From Myxococcales bacterium 68-20 (lineage in GTDB: Bacteria > Myxococcota_A > Polyangia > Polyangiales > Polyangiaceae), in contig MKVQ01000017.1 in the NCBI GenBank assembly GCA_001899635.1, forward strand, positions 1-64,000: a stretch of DNA of 64,000 bases, given 5' to 3'. The position numbers and the translations under genes are program-made. The notes below the pieces were generated by a model. The model was not told the origin of the DNA and searched no databases. It worked only from the letters and a program-made list of their open reading frames with translations. This document shows positions 51,502 through 60,680 of this stretch, one piece after another. Positions within the stretch are counted from its first letter, which is position 1; the number at the start of each line of letters is the position of its first letter.

Positions 51502-51655
51502 ACAACATCAGCTCCGCCCGTTTCGGCGATGAGCTGATCGGCAACCGTACGGCCGGACGGCACGAGTCTTAACCCCCAAACTTGTCCGATGACGACGAGC
51601 CACGGCTCGCACGTGCGCGGGTGCACGTCCTCCACACGACAGCCGAGCGTGGTCG

Positions 51656-53416
51656 CTACGCGCGCTCGTGCGCTCGTGCGCGACGGCGTCGAACGAGCGC
51701 AACGCCCACGGCTCCGAGGAGCCATGCAAGCTCATGCAATGACGACGCCGGAGCCCGGCGAGCGAGCGCGCAGCCTCCGCTGTCCTCGATCACCGCGGAG
51801 GCCGGCGAGGGCATCGCGTCGAGGAAGGTCAGCGAGAGGGCGTCGTACGAGCCGCTCTCCTCGCCGGCGTTCGCGAGCTGGACGAACGCCTCGCGCGCGC
51901 CGTCCGGGATCGCCACCTCGAAGACCTCTCCGTCCAGCGGAGCTCGCACGCCCTGGGGCTCCGCGCTGTCCCAATCGAGCGGCGCATCCCACGCAACGAG
52001 CGCCACGAGCGACATCGGCGTCCCCGGAGGAGCGCCCCAGACGCCCGCTCGCGAGGCGAAGATCCGCGCGCTGCCGCGCAGCACCTTCACCCCGGAGGGT
52101 ATCGCGACGCGAACCTGAAAGAGGCCGGGGGCGAGCGCGGATCGCGTCGACGGAGCCGAAGCCGCCAACGTACCGGGGGCGAGGAACGCTCCAGCGGGGC
52201 TGAGCAGCGCGCCGTCCGGTCGAACGTCGACGATCGCGCGAGGCGTCGGCAGGATCCGGCGCTCGCGCAGCGCCTCCTCGAGCGAGGAGGTGTCGACCGC
52301 CGACGCCTGGAGCTCCTCGACGAGGAGAGCCCCTAGCTCATCCATTTTGACCGTCGATGGCGTGTCGGGGCGACGCGCGAGCTCCGCGATCGCGGCGTCG
52401 AAGCGAGAAGCGTCAGCGGCGGAGAGCGCTCGGCGCGCGGACCACAAAGCGCCCGCGAAGACCACCCCCGCTCGATGGGGATCGCCGGTCAAGCGCGCGA
52501 GCTCGGGCGGCGTCGCCTCGAGATCGCGCGCCGACGCGGGCGCGACGCCGTCGAGGGCGTACTCACCGATCACCGGATCGCCCGTGACGACGGCTGCGAA
52601 ATAGTCCGCGAGCGCCTCCGAGAGCGCCTCCGGATCCGCGCTGAGCCCGTCGATCGTCCGCCGATAGCCGTGGATCCGAGAACCGCGATCGAGCACGGCG
52701 TGCGCGGTCTCGTGCACGACGACGTCCGCGTCGTACGCGAAATCGACCGACGGCGTCGCGCCGACCCAGATGAGGTCGCGCTCGGTGCCGAGGTAGGCGC
52801 GAAAGGGAGCGCCCGCACCATCGCGTGCCGGTAGATAGAGCGCGCCCGCCCTCGGCGCGAGGCGATCGTCGCCCCCGAAAAAAGCGTCGGAGAGGCGGCC
52901 GGAGACGACGACGTCGAGCGGAGGACGTCCAGCGAGCGACTCGCCGAGCAGCCCCTCGAAGAACGTGAGGGTCCGAGTGACGTGATGGTACGCCGAGGCT
53001 TCGGCGAACGCGTCGGGCTCGCCCCTCGCGTCGGGCACGCTGCGCGGCGGCGCGTCGTAGTCGCCGTCGTCGTTCGGACGCGCGGCCGCCTCGAGCGTGC
53101 ACGCGCGGATGGGCGTCGGAGAGACAGTCGGTACGAGCGTGGTCCGTCCGCGATCGGCGCACGACCGGACGCGCAGGAGCGGGCTCTCGAGCGACGCGCC
53201 CGTCGGAGCGATCGCGAGCGACTTCAGCTCGACCGCGGGAGTTCGCACCGGATTGACCGGATAGACGAGCGCTCGCGCCGCGTGAGCCGGCGCGTCGACG
53301 AAGAGCGCGACGAGCGCAACGAGCAACGGAGCCACGACACGCGGCCAGCGCTGCGTGCGGCCCGCGAGGTCCTCGACGAGCGCGATCGCCACCCGAGAAG
53401 GCTCGAGCAAACTCAT
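51656..53416 (-). CDS. Secreted gluzincin-type metalloprotease with MYXO-CTERM-like tail
   Basis: A 586-residue secreted protein: long N-terminal signal (hydrophobic residues 28-45, cleavage after AHA). A catalytic region has HETAH at 235-239 and SEALADYFA at 266-274, giving the His-Glu-x-x-His plus downstream Glu (Glu267) of M4/M36-like gluzincins. A strand-rich C-terminal domain follows, then a tail with SGGC, a hydrophobic segment and VRRRRAR. Cys + membrane helix + Arg cluster is the MYXO-CTERM sorting pattern of myxobacteria. I infer a surface-anchored protease, possibly processing neighbouring lipoproteins. ATG at 53416 (TTG 53419 precedes it). Same strand as the giant lipoprotein gene. 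Confidence 0.8.
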   Translation of the reverse strand: MSLLEPSRVAIALVEDLAGRTQRWPRVVAPLLVALVALFVDAPAHAARALVYPVNPVRTPAVELKSLAIAPTGASLESPLLRVRSCADRGRTTLVPTVSPTPIRACTLEAAARPNDDGDYDAPPRSVPDARGEPDAFAEASAYHHVTRTLTFFEGLLGESLAGRPPLDVVVSGRLSDAFFGGDDRLAPRAGALYLPARDGAGAPFRAYLGTERDLIWVGATPSVDFAYDADVVVHETAHAVLDRGSRIHGYRRTIDGLSADPEALSEALADYFAAVVTGDPVIGEYALDGVAPASARDLEATPPELARLTGDPHRAGVVFAGALWSARRALSAADASRFDAAIAELARRPDTPSTVKMDELGALLVEELQASAVDTSSLEEALRERRILPTPRAIVDVRPDGALLSPAGAFLAPGTLAASAPSTRSALAPGLFQVRVAIPSGVKVLRGSARIFASRAGVWGAPPGTPMSLVALVAWDAPLDWDSAEPQGVRAPLDGEVFEVAIPDGAREAFVQLANAGEESGSYDALSLTFLDAMPSPASAVIEDSGGCALARRAPASSLHELAWLLGAVGVALVRRRRARAHERA

Positions 53417-53501
53417 CAAACAGCGAAGACTACTTCACGTCCGCTCCGACGACGACGCCGAATCAACCGCAGCACGAAGGAGATACGCCACGCTCACGAC
53501 G

Positions 53502-53530
53502 GACGTGTAGAGGCGGAGCCTCTACACGTC
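53502..53530. terminator. 13-bp perfect hairpin with GGA loop
   Basis: GACGTGTAGAGGC (53502-53514) and GCCTCTACACGTC (53518-53530) pair perfectly around GGA. It lies between divergent genes, beside the right copy of the 30-bp repeat, where no current gene needs a terminator; it may be left over from a lost gene. Confidence 0.5.
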
Positions 53531-53558
53531 GCCACCGCCACCGCGCATCGAGCTCTCG

Positions 53559-53588
53559 TGTCCGTAGAGTCCTGACGTCCCGTCGGTC
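53559..53588. repeat. 30-bp direct repeat, right copy, with lipoprotein 3'-end relic
   Basis: It matches 46411-46440 at 29 of 30 positions. Just before it the plus strand reads PPRIELSCP-stop, resembling the PPCTEASLACP-stop end of the cassette B lipoprotein. So this copy looks like the end of a lost or duplicated lipoprotein gene. The rest of the 313-bp gap (53417-53729) shows no gene. Confidence 0.7.
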
Positions 53589-53729
53589 TGCTCGCAGCCT
53601 CGATTGTTCCGCTGGCGCAAAAGTGTTGCGCTGTGGAGGGGTCTACTGCGACCGCCCGCGATGACGCATTCTCAAGGCGCGGCAGACACTCGCGTCCTCA
53701 GCCGCCGCTCGAGCGGAGAGATGGTCCTC

Positions 53730-54515
53730 ATGAACGAGGTGGTCAAGGTGCTCCCCGTGCTCGCCCTGATGCTGGGGACGAGCGCATGCACACCACGCGC
53801 GCGCGTCGAGCAGAAGGAGACTCCGATGACCGATGCGCAGGAGCTTGGATCGTCGTTGACGGAGGCGGCGCCCTCCAATGCCATCACGATCGCTCCGCGC
53901 GAGGGACCGACCTCGCATCTCGTCGTCCTGCTTCACGGAGTCGGCGCCGACGCGGCGTCCTTCCAGAGCGTCGCGCGTGCGCTCGCGAGAGGACTTCCTC
54001 GCGCCGAGCTCGTCGTCCCGGACGGCTTCCATCCGTTCGACGGCGGCGCCACCGGACGACAATGGTTCAGCCTTCGCGGCATCACGGAAACGAACCGACC
54101 GGGGCGCGTTCGCGAAGCGGGCGCCGAGGTGTCGCGATGGATCGACGGCGAGCTCGATCGACGCAAGCTCGGACGCGACCGCCTCGTCGTCGTCGGCTTC
54201 TCGCAAGGCGCGATCGTGGCGGCGTGGCTCGCGATGCATCGCGCACCGGGGCCGGCCGCGGTGGTGATGCTGTCCGGACGCGTCGCCGAAGACGAGGTCG
54301 CGGCGAAGGCCGTCACCTCCACGCCGGTGCTCGTCCTTCACGGTGCCGAGGATCGCGTCATCCCGGTCTCGGTGGTCGATCCCGGAACGAAGGTCCTCGA
54401 TGCGTGGGGCGCTCGCGTCGAAAAACGCGTCTATCCGGATCTCGGCCACGAGGTCGATGCGCGCGAGCTTCGCGACATCGACGACTTCTTGAGACGCGCG
54501 CTCGGTCCGACCTGA
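53730..54515 (+). CDS. Carboxylesterase/phospholipase-type alpha/beta hydrolase lipoprotein
   Basis: A 261-residue predicted lipoprotein (GTSAC, Cys20) with an alpha/beta-hydrolase domain of the carboxylesterase/phospholipase type. HLVVLLHGVGADAASF gives the oxyanion region, VVGFSQGAIVAAWLAM the nucleophile elbow (GFSQG), VLHGAEDRVIP the Asp and DLGHEVDARE the His. It would hydrolyse short or medium acyl esters outside the cytoplasm. The ATG at 53730 is preferred over 53721 because GGAG (53715-53718) is 11 nt before it and only 2 nt before the other. It is 19 bp upstream of the tautomerase gene. Confidence 0.85.
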   Translation: MNEVVKVLPVLALMLGTSACTPRARVEQKETPMTDAQELGSSLTEAAPSNAITIAPREGPTSHLVVLLHGVGADAASFQSVARALARGLPRAELVVPDGFHPFDGGATGRQWFSLRGITETNRPGRVREAGAEVSRWIDGELDRRKLGRDRLVVVGFSQGAIVAAWLAMHRAPGPAAVVMLSGRVAEDEVAAKAVTSTPVLVLHGAEDRVIPVSVVDPGTKVLDAWGARVEKRVYPDLGHEVDARELRDIDDFLRRALGPT

Positions 54516-54534
54516 GCACGCGAGGGAGTGGAGC

Positions 54535-54798
54535 ATGCCGATCATCGATGTCAGCCTGATCGAAGGCCGGTCGCGAGAGCGCAAGGCGGCCCTGATCGCC
54601 GAGCTCACCGATGCCGCCGAGCGCGTGCTCGAAGTGCCGCGCGCCAGCATTCGCGTGCTGCTACGCGAGATCCCCGCCGAGCACTGGGGGATCGGCGGGA
54701 CGGCAGCTGGTTCGAAGGCCGCTCGCGAAACGCCGGTGCCCGGCCCGTCCAAGCGGCCTCGCGCAAAGAACGAGGCCTCGCGGAAGCGGAGTCGATAG
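54535..54798 (+). CDS. 4-oxalocrotonate tautomerase-like protein
   Basis: An 87-residue protein whose first residue after Met is Pro (PIIDVSLIEGRSRERKAALI), the catalytic base of the tautomerase superfamily. The segment RASIRVLLREIPAEHWGIGG is the usual second half with the active-site Arg. The last 25 residues are a basic tail (KRPRAKNEASRKRSR) not found in short family members. It keto-enol isomerises small dicarbonyl compounds in known relatives; the substrate here is unknown. It follows the esterase gene and precedes a DUF4345 gene by 10 bp, a probable three-gene run. Confidence 0.85.
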   Translation: MPIIDVSLIEGRSRERKAALIAELTDAAERVLEVPRASIRVLLREIPAEHWGIGGTAAGSKAARETPVPGPSKRPRAKNEASRKRSR

Positions 54799-54808
54799 TC
54801 TCTGCGGG

Positions 54809-55228
54809 ATGGACATCGAGCGCGCGCGGCTCGGGTTGCGCCGTCTCGGCCTCCTGGGCTCGGGGCTGACCTTCGGGAGCATCGCACTCGCGTCGCTCGC
54901 CGTCCCGGAGAAGGTCGCGGCGCAATACGCCTATTCCGTGGGGACGCCCGACTCGTTCAACGAGTTCCACGCGATCTTCACCGGCTTCTGGCTCGGCCTC
55001 GCCCTGCTCATGTTCACGGCGGCACGCCGATGGGAGGATCGCCGCCTCGGCGATCTGGCCGGCGCCGCGATCGGCCTTCAGGCGCTCGCGCGGCTCCTCT
55101 CGATCGCCCTCCACGGCGCACCGAGCGCGTCGTTCTCGAGCGCGATGCTCGGCGAGCTCGTGACGGCCATCCTGATCCTGCAGGGCGGTCCGATCGCCGC
55201 GGCGAGAGCGTCCGGCCGCCCACCTTGA
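54809..55228 (+). CDS. DUF4345 membrane protein
   Basis: A 139-residue integral membrane protein with four hydrophobic segments (LGLLGSGLTFGSIALASLAV; EFHAIFTGFWLGLALLMFTA; LAGAAIGLQALARLLSIAL; LGELVTAILILQGGPIAAA). The FNEFHAIFTGFWLGLAL core with the Glu-Phe-His trio matches the DUF4345 family, whose function is unknown. ATG at 54809, 10 bp after the tautomerase gene, so probably co-transcribed. Confidence 0.75.
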   Translation: MDIERARLGLRRLGLLGSGLTFGSIALASLAVPEKVAAQYAYSVGTPDSFNEFHAIFTGFWLGLALLMFTAARRWEDRRLGDLAGAAIGLQALARLLSIALHGAPSASFSSAMLGELVTAILILQGGPIAAARASGRPP

Positions 55229-55310
55229 TCATCAGGGCAAGCTCGGGCGTGGGTCGTCGTCAAGGGAGGCGCCGCGGCCGCGATGGAGACCTCGTGATAC
55301 CTTCCAATGC

Positions 55311-55895
55311 ATGAGCGTTTCGGGCTCGCCTCTTTCGCGGATGAGCCCGACGGAGTACCTGGCGTGGGAGCGCACGCAACGTGACAAGCATCAGCTGCTG
55401 AATGGGGAGGTGTACGCGTCGGCGGGGGGAAGCCCGCGGCACAACCGCCTCTGCGCGCGGATCCTCGCCCGCCTCGATGACGCCCTTCGAGGAAGCTCAT
55501 GCGGGTCGTTCTCCTCCGACCAGAAGGTCTTCATCCCTTCTACGAAGAACTTCGTTTATCCGGACGCGACCGTGGTGTGCGGTCCCGTCGAGCTTCATGC
55601 GGGTACGACCGACGTGATCGACAACCCGAGGGTCGTCGTCGAGGTGCTCTCGAAGAGCACCGAACAGCACGATCGCGGCGACAAGTGGGAAGACTACCGC
55701 AGCGTCCCGTCGCTCACCGACTACGTGCTCGTGTCCCAGCGACTCCCTCGTCTCGAACACTTTGCTCGCGAGTCGGACGGCTCGTGGCGATATCGCGCCG
55801 TCGCCGCGGGCGGCCGACTCGAGCTCACGACCGGCACGGTCCTCGTCGTCGACGAGATCTTCGAGGGGGCGCTCGACCTGCCTGGCGACGTCTGA
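55311..55895 (+). CDS. Uma2-family (DUF820) putative endonuclease, second copy
   Basis: A 194-residue Uma2 protein: SPTEYLAWERTQRDKHQLLNGE, then FVYPDATVVCGP, with an intact PDxxV motif, and VVVEVLSKSTEQHDRGDKW with the Glu of the nuclease centre; it ends LPGDV. It is a paralogue of the protein at 19286, which has Ala for the Pro. ATG at 55311. It is solitary, convergent with the surface-lipoprotein operon. Confidence 0.87.
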   Translation: MSVSGSPLSRMSPTEYLAWERTQRDKHQLLNGEVYASAGGSPRHNRLCARILARLDDALRGSSCGSFSSDQKVFIPSTKNFVYPDATVVCGPVELHAGTTDVIDNPRVVVEVLSKSTEQHDRGDKWEDYRSVPSLTDYVLVSQRLPRLEHFARESDGSWRYRAVAAGGRLELTTGTVLVVDEIFEGALDLPGDV

Positions 55896-55943
55896 CGCTT
55901 CGGCAGGCCCCACTCACCCCTTCTGGTGGGTCAAGGTGCAGCG

Positions 55944-55973
55944 CGACGGCGCTCCTCGATGACCGCGCCGTCG
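55944..55973. terminator. GC hairpin between convergent genes
   Basis: CGACGGCGC (55944-55952) pairs with GCGCCGTCG (55965-55973) across 12 nt. It sits between the ends of the Uma2 gene and the seven-gene lipoprotein operon. Confidence 0.5.
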
Positions 55974-56075
55974 ATGAGCCTTGGGCGGCCTGACCTGCAT
56001 CGTCACCCGAGCTGCGAGCCCGTCGCCTCCGCCGGCATCGCACCGGCGAAGGCGACCTCGCTCACGCGCTGGCGA

Positions 56076-57845
56076 TCACTGGATCGAGATCAGCGGCGTA
56101 TCGACGAGCTTCCGGAGCGCCATGCCGCCGGGATAGGCGTAGCTCGCCGCGGTTGCCCAGCCCCAGATCGTGGCCGTGAACGGCCCCTCGCTCTTCATGC
56201 GGTGAAGCCCCGTCTGACAGACCTTGTCGCCGAACGCCTGACCGGGCCCGCCGTCGCGCTGTAGATCGACGCGCACGAACTCGTACTCGCCGCGCGTCCC
56301 GATCGGGGTCCAGCCCTCGAGGGTGCCGGCGCACTCGAGCCAGACGTCCTCGAACTTGTCCCGCTGCTTGCCGCGGATGACGACGAGCGAAGTCTCCTCG
56401 TAGGTCGGGTCCGCGTAGAACGAATACGAGCTCCGCCACTGCCCCGCGGGAACGACGTTGACGAACTCCGGATCCCCGCGGCCTGCCATATCCGGACTAC
56501 CGTAGTAGCCCCCCTGACACCCGTGCATGTAGGCGGCCATGTAGATCGGGTGCGCGGCATCTTGCGTCCGCACGACGAACGGCACGTTGACGCCGACGGG
56601 GAACGTCACGACGTCGCCCGCGTTCATCTCCGTCGGCGCGCCGGGGGGGATCACCGGATCGTAGTCGAGACGCGTGCCGTCCTTCGCGGCGACGATGCGG
56701 TACGGCATCAGCTCGTGCGGCGACGACGCGCGCTGGCGATAGCCAACGCCGACGTACTCGGAGCCCCACTGCTCGAATGACGGGATCTGCTGCCAGAGCA
56801 TGTCGCACGCCCCTGCGGTGATCGGGACGTACGCGCACGAGTTCCCACCGAAAATGGTCGTGGGCTTGTTCGAAAGAACGATGCTCCCTACGAGCTCGTC
56901 CGTCTGATGGATTTGAAAGTACTGCCCGCTGTCGATCGAGTACTTGAGCGGTGTGTTGGCAGGGCCGCCTTTGACGTCGAGACCGTTCTGAAGCGCCTTG
57001 TTGGGGAGGATCGTGATCTCCGTGCCGTCCTGCGACGCGACGATCTGCGAAGCCGGATTCCCCGCGCTGGCCTCCCACCCGTCGATGAGGACGTGCTCCT
57101 TGGCCCACGTGACGACGGGCATGAGAAGGGTCGCCGCCGGCTTGAAGCTATTCGCCCCGCCGAAGGGGAACATGGCCACCGCTGAAACGGGAGCCGATGC
57201 AGTCAAATGGAGCGACGTGCCGATGCCCGTTCTTCTGAGCGCAAACCCCTCCGTGGCAGGAACGACGCCGTCGGGACAGTAGACCGGCGGGGAGCCCCCG
57301 AAGCTCCCTGGAGAGTTCTCCCTCGGTCCAGCGATGAACAGGACGACGCTCTCCCCGGGCGGGATGGGGCCTGCGTGCTCGATGAGCGTGGCATCGCCGG
57401 GGTTCGTCCGCCAGACGGCCTTCGACAGGTCGAGAGCTTCACCTCCTTTGTCGAGGGCGATCTCCACGGGCTGCGCCGAGGTGTTGACGACGAACGCCGC
57501 GAGGCACCCGTCGTCGTTGGACGCGAAGTTCTGGACGTAGAACTCACAGCCGTCCGACCTCGAGTCCGCCGCGGCGGCGGCGCAAGGCTCCTGGCACTTG
57601 GCGGCGCCGCACGCCTGGGTATCCGGACACCTCTCGACGACCGCACCATCGCACGACTGAATGACGGAGCGCCCGTCGAGCGAGCATTGGAGCGGACAGC
57701 TGCCCGCATCTTCGTCCGCCAGCGGCCCCACGAGGTCGGGCGCCTTGACGAACCCATCGCGATCGCTCGCGCATGCCCCGGCGACGGCGAGGAGCGCAAA
57801 GCCGGCCATCGAGAGGGCCACCGGCGTGGCCAAACGTCTGGTCAT
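56076..57845 (-). CDS. IgGFc-binding-domain lipoprotein
   Basis: A 589-residue predicted lipoprotein (AGACAS, Cys25). Residues 45-100 are Cys-rich; the rest is an IgGFc-binding-like domain as found in many myxobacterial surface proteins: SAVAMFPFGGANSF, KEHVLIDGWEASAG, IVASQDGTEITILPNKAL, GQYFQIHQTDELVGSIVLSN and PTTIFGGNSCAYVP. The family name comes from mammalian proteins; bacterial function is probably adhesion or ligand binding. Its ATG overlaps the stop of the RCC1 gene (57842-57845). It is the last of the seven coupled genes led by an ECF sigma factor. Confidence 0.85.
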   Translation of the reverse strand: MTRRLATPVALSMAGFALLAVAGACASDRDGFVKAPDLVGPLADEDAGSCPLQCSLDGRSVIQSCDGAVVERCPDTQACGAAKCQEPCAAAAADSRSDGCEFYVQNFASNDDGCLAAFVVNTSAQPVEIALDKGGEALDLSKAVWRTNPGDATLIEHAGPIPPGESVVLFIAGPRENSPGSFGGSPPVYCPDGVVPATEGFALRRTGIGTSLHLTASAPVSAVAMFPFGGANSFKPAATLLMPVVTWAKEHVLIDGWEASAGNPASQIVASQDGTEITILPNKALQNGLDVKGGPANTPLKYSIDSGQYFQIHQTDELVGSIVLSNKPTTIFGGNSCAYVPITAGACDMLWQQIPSFEQWGSEYVGVGYRQRASSPHELMPYRIVAAKDGTRLDYDPVIPPGAPTEMNAGDVVTFPVGVNVPFVVRTQDAAHPIYMAAYMHGCQGGYYGSPDMAGRGDPEFVNVVPAGQWRSSYSFYADPTYEETSLVVIRGKQRDKFEDVWLECAGTLEGWTPIGTRGEYEFVRVDLQRDGGPGQAFGDKVCQTGLHRMKSEGPFTATIWGWATAASYAYPGGMALRKLVDTPLISIQ

Positions 57846-59182
57846 GGAAGCACCACCTCTGTCGGAGCCAAGCTCTTGCCTCGATTCAGCCCGTTTCCGA
57901 GCTGACCGCTATAGTTGCTCCCCCAGCAGTACACTTTGCCGTTCGTGAGCAGCGCGCACGTCGTGTTGACCGTGGTCTTCACTTGCGCGACGAGCGCCTT
58001 CTCGGGGAGACCGACGACCATCGCGGCACGCGTGACGTACTCCTCGGTGCCGGTCCCTGCCTGCCCGCTCTCGTTGAAGCCCCAGCAGTACACGCTTCCC
58101 GAGTCGCCCACGGCGCACCACCGGTACGGCTTGAAGTCCCGTATTTTGGTGTCGTCGGAGAGGAGGTAACCCTCCGAACGCGTCGTGGCGATCTGAACGA
58201 GCGGCTCCGGCGCAGCGGCAGGTTCGGGAAGCGCCCGATCGATCACGGTACCTTTGAATGGCGTGACGCGCGCGCCCCAGCAGTACCCGATTCCGTTCGC
58301 GACCGCGCACGTGTTGTCGTACGCGGAGTCGATCTGCGTGACCCTCGCGAGCGAGACGAGCTGAGGGAGCGGATCGGGAAAGCTGGGCGAGACGCGCCCG
58401 ATGCCCGGGTTGCCACCCCAGCTCAGGACCGATCCATCCGCGCGAAGGACGAACGTAGCGTTGCCCACCTCCAACGCGGACGCCGCGGCTCCGTTGGGGA
58501 GCGCCGCGCGCTTCGGCTCGCCGGTGAACGTCTCGGTCAGCGGTCCGAGCTGGCCGAGCGCGTTGCTCCCCCAGCATTGGACATCGCCGCCGACGACGGC
58601 GCACGCGGTCTCGAAGCTTCGCGCCACCTTCGTCACGGGAGGGAGATCGAGCTTCACCGGCGTAGTGTGGGCCGCCTTTGCGCCCCCGCCGTCTTCGGCC
58701 CACGAGACGGGGCCCGTTCCCCAGCACCACACGCCGCCGCTCTTGTCGACGGCACACGTGTGGTCGAGCGACGCGATGTTCGAGAGCCCCACCACCTTGG
58801 CCGCCGTCGAGCTGTCGACGAGCGTCGTGCCCTCGCCCTCACCGCGCCCGAGCTGGCCGGCGCCGTTCGCGCCCCAGCAGGCCACGGTGCCATCGTCGAG
58901 CAAGACGCAGAAGCCCTCGCCCTTGTCCTCGACGCTTCTGCCCAGGGTCGTCACGAGCGCGGTCGCGCACGGGCTCGACTCGCAGACGACGGGCAGCGGC
59001 TGGCCGTCGTAGATGCCAGCGTCGCGGCCGCTCGAATCGACCGCCGCGTCGGTCGGTTCCATCGTATCCGCCCCGGCGTCCGTGAGCGGCGGTTCGCTCG
59101 GCTCATCGCCGCTCGAGCAGCTCACCGCCGCCGCGGCAGCGGCGAGGACGGAGAACGCAACGAGCCGCCGTGCATTTAGCAC
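57842..59182 (-). CDS. RCC1-repeat lipoprotein
   Basis: A 446-residue predicted lipoprotein (AVSC, Cys22) with a Pro/Asp/Thr linker to about residue 60. Seven RCC1-like repeats follow, most marked by CWG (VACWGANGAGQLG, VWCWGTG, VQCWGSNALGQLG, VLSWGGN, YCWGAR, VYCWGFNESGQAG, VYCWGSNYSGQLG), a closed seven-blade propeller. The GTG at 59182 is chosen because it gives a clean lipoprotein signal (LNARRLVAFSVLA); ATG at 59254 would overlap the previous gene and add a charged extension. It is separated from that gene by 46 bp, the only non-overlapping junction in the operon. Confidence 0.85.
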   Translation of the reverse strand: MLNARRLVAFSVLAAAAAAVSCSSGDEPSEPPLTDAGADTMEPTDAAVDSSGRDAGIYDGQPLPVVCESSPCATALVTTLGRSVEDKGEGFCVLLDDGTVACWGANGAGQLGRGEGEGTTLVDSSTAAKVVGLSNIASLDHTCAVDKSGGVWCWGTGPVSWAEDGGGAKAAHTTPVKLDLPPVTKVARSFETACAVVGGDVQCWGSNALGQLGPLTETFTGEPKRAALPNGAAASALEVGNATFVLRADGSVLSWGGNPGIGRVSPSFPDPLPQLVSLARVTQIDSAYDNTCAVANGIGYCWGARVTPFKGTVIDRALPEPAAAPEPLVQIATTRSEGYLLSDDTKIRDFKPYRWCAVGDSGSVYCWGFNESGQAGTGTEEYVTRAAMVVGLPEKALVAQVKTTVNTTCALLTNGKVYCWGSNYSGQLGNGLNRGKSLAPTEVVLP

Positions 59183-59228
59183 GGCGACATCTACGGTCTT
59201 CGACTCGAATAGCCCCGAGCGGCGCGGA

Positions 59229-60680
59229 TCAAGGAGTCTTCTTGTGAAGTGCATAGCGATTTCCGACTGCCCAGAGGTTTTTCGCCGACGTCCCACGCAC
59301 CTGATAGAGCGGCTCATCCAAATAGCGACCCTTCATCGCCACACTCGTCTTCTCGACCAAGGCGCCATAGCCCGTCCCCGCCTGCGCGAACGACTCGGGC
59401 GTCCCGATGCCGAGGCCGTCGTTCCACGCGGCCGGCTTGATCTCCGAACCGAAGACGATTCCATGACCGCTGAACCACAAGCGATCGTCCATGCGGACGA
59501 CGGAGTGGACCAGTGGGGGCAAAAGCAGCCCGGTGGGAGGACGGACCCCGCTCACCCAGTTGTAACGCGCGACGTTCGACGCGGTGTCGACGTAGTACCA
59601 CTCGAGAGCGTTCCCGACGATCACCAGGGCTGCGCCCGGAGCAACTGGGGCGACCGCCGTTGCCCAGCCGCGCGTCTGCCATGGAATTTCGAACACGCCA
59701 TAGCCCGGAATCTCGAGCTTGACACTCGGTTGGATGGCGCCTGGCTTGGTCGCGCAGCTACCGCTCGCGTAGGTGAACTCGAGGACAACCGAGTAGCCCG
59801 ACGGTGTTCGACGGAAGAGCGTCGGACATCCCTTGTAGCCCTCCACTGCGTCGGTCGGGCCATGTCCGCCGACGAACCAGATTTCATCGCTGCTCGCCGG
59901 CGACGCATTGAAGATGTAGAAGGACTCGTCGGCCGTGGAGCTCGGGTCCTCCGTGACGAACTCCGAGCCCCACGTCGGCGGCCCGCCGCCTTCGCTCGTG
60001 CGGCGGAAGATTCGGTTGCCGTACCACGCGTAGACGTCGTCGGCCGACGTTCCCGTGACGCCGAGTGCCGTTGCGTAACGCGTCACGGTCCCATTGGGTA
60101 CCTCCACGCTCCAGGCACGTCCCGGATCGCGATTGGCATACGCGGGCCCTTCGTACGGAAGGCGCGCCGACTCCCACGTAAACGCCGCCGACGGGTCCAC
60201 GCGCTTCCCGTGGTAGACGATCCCGGGCGCCGTCGTGAAGTACAGCTCGTTCTCGCTCGGCGCATACATCTTGCCGGCGTACTGACCGCCGCCGTAGGCG
60301 TTCTGCGAGTTGTCGTCGATGTACGACCAGGCCTGCGTCGCCTCCGTCCACTCGAGCACTTTCGTCCCGAGCGTGTCGCTCTCGGCGACCGCGAACGCGC
60401 GATCGACGAACGGCCAGACGTCGATGAACGTCAGCTTCGGATCGGGGAGCTCCGTCTCACACCAACCGTGGTCGTTGCAGGCCGACCAGACCGGTGCGGA
60501 CGCGTCCGGTCTCGACGTCGCGTCGACCTCTTCCGGGGACGCATCGTCGACGATCGTGGATCCTCCATCGGGAACGGGGTCGAGCGAGGCGCCTTCCCCA
60601 TCCGAGGTCGCGCAGGCGGCTAGCGTAGCCAGGGCAGCCAGCGTCGCCGTCGACCATGCGAGCAAAATTCTGCGTCTCAT
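59229..60680 (-). CDS. Operon lipoprotein, possible beta propeller
   Basis: A 483-residue predicted lipoprotein (TLAAC, Cys23) followed by an Asp/Pro/Ser linker. The body is strand-rich with aromatic repeats (MYAPSENELYFTTAPGIVYH, VTGTSADDVYAWYGNRIFRR, NASPASSDEIWFVGGHG, VRGTSAKNLWAVGNRYALHK). The recurring (G/S)(T/S)S(A/S)xDxWxVG phrase is that of myxobacterial propeller-like lipoproteins and links it to the gene before it. No enzyme motif. ATG at 60680 overlaps the stop of that gene by four nt. Confidence 0.75.
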   Translation of the reverse strand: MRRRILLAWSTATLAALATLAACATSDGEGASLDPVPDGGSTIVDDASPEEVDATSRPDASAPVWSACNDHGWCETELPDPKLTFIDVWPFVDRAFAVAESDTLGTKVLEWTEATQAWSYIDDNSQNAYGGGQYAGKMYAPSENELYFTTAPGIVYHGKRVDPSAAFTWESARLPYEGPAYANRDPGRAWSVEVPNGTVTRYATALGVTGTSADDVYAWYGNRIFRRTSEGGGPPTWGSEFVTEDPSSTADESFYIFNASPASSDEIWFVGGHGPTDAVEGYKGCPTLFRRTPSGYSVVLEFTYASGSCATKPGAIQPSVKLEIPGYGVFEIPWQTRGWATAVAPVAPGAALVIVGNALEWYYVDTASNVARYNWVSGVRPPTGLLLPPLVHSVVRMDDRLWFSGHGIVFGSEIKPAAWNDGLGIGTPESFAQAGTGYGALVEKTSVAMKGRYLDEPLYQVRGTSAKNLWAVGNRYALHKKTP

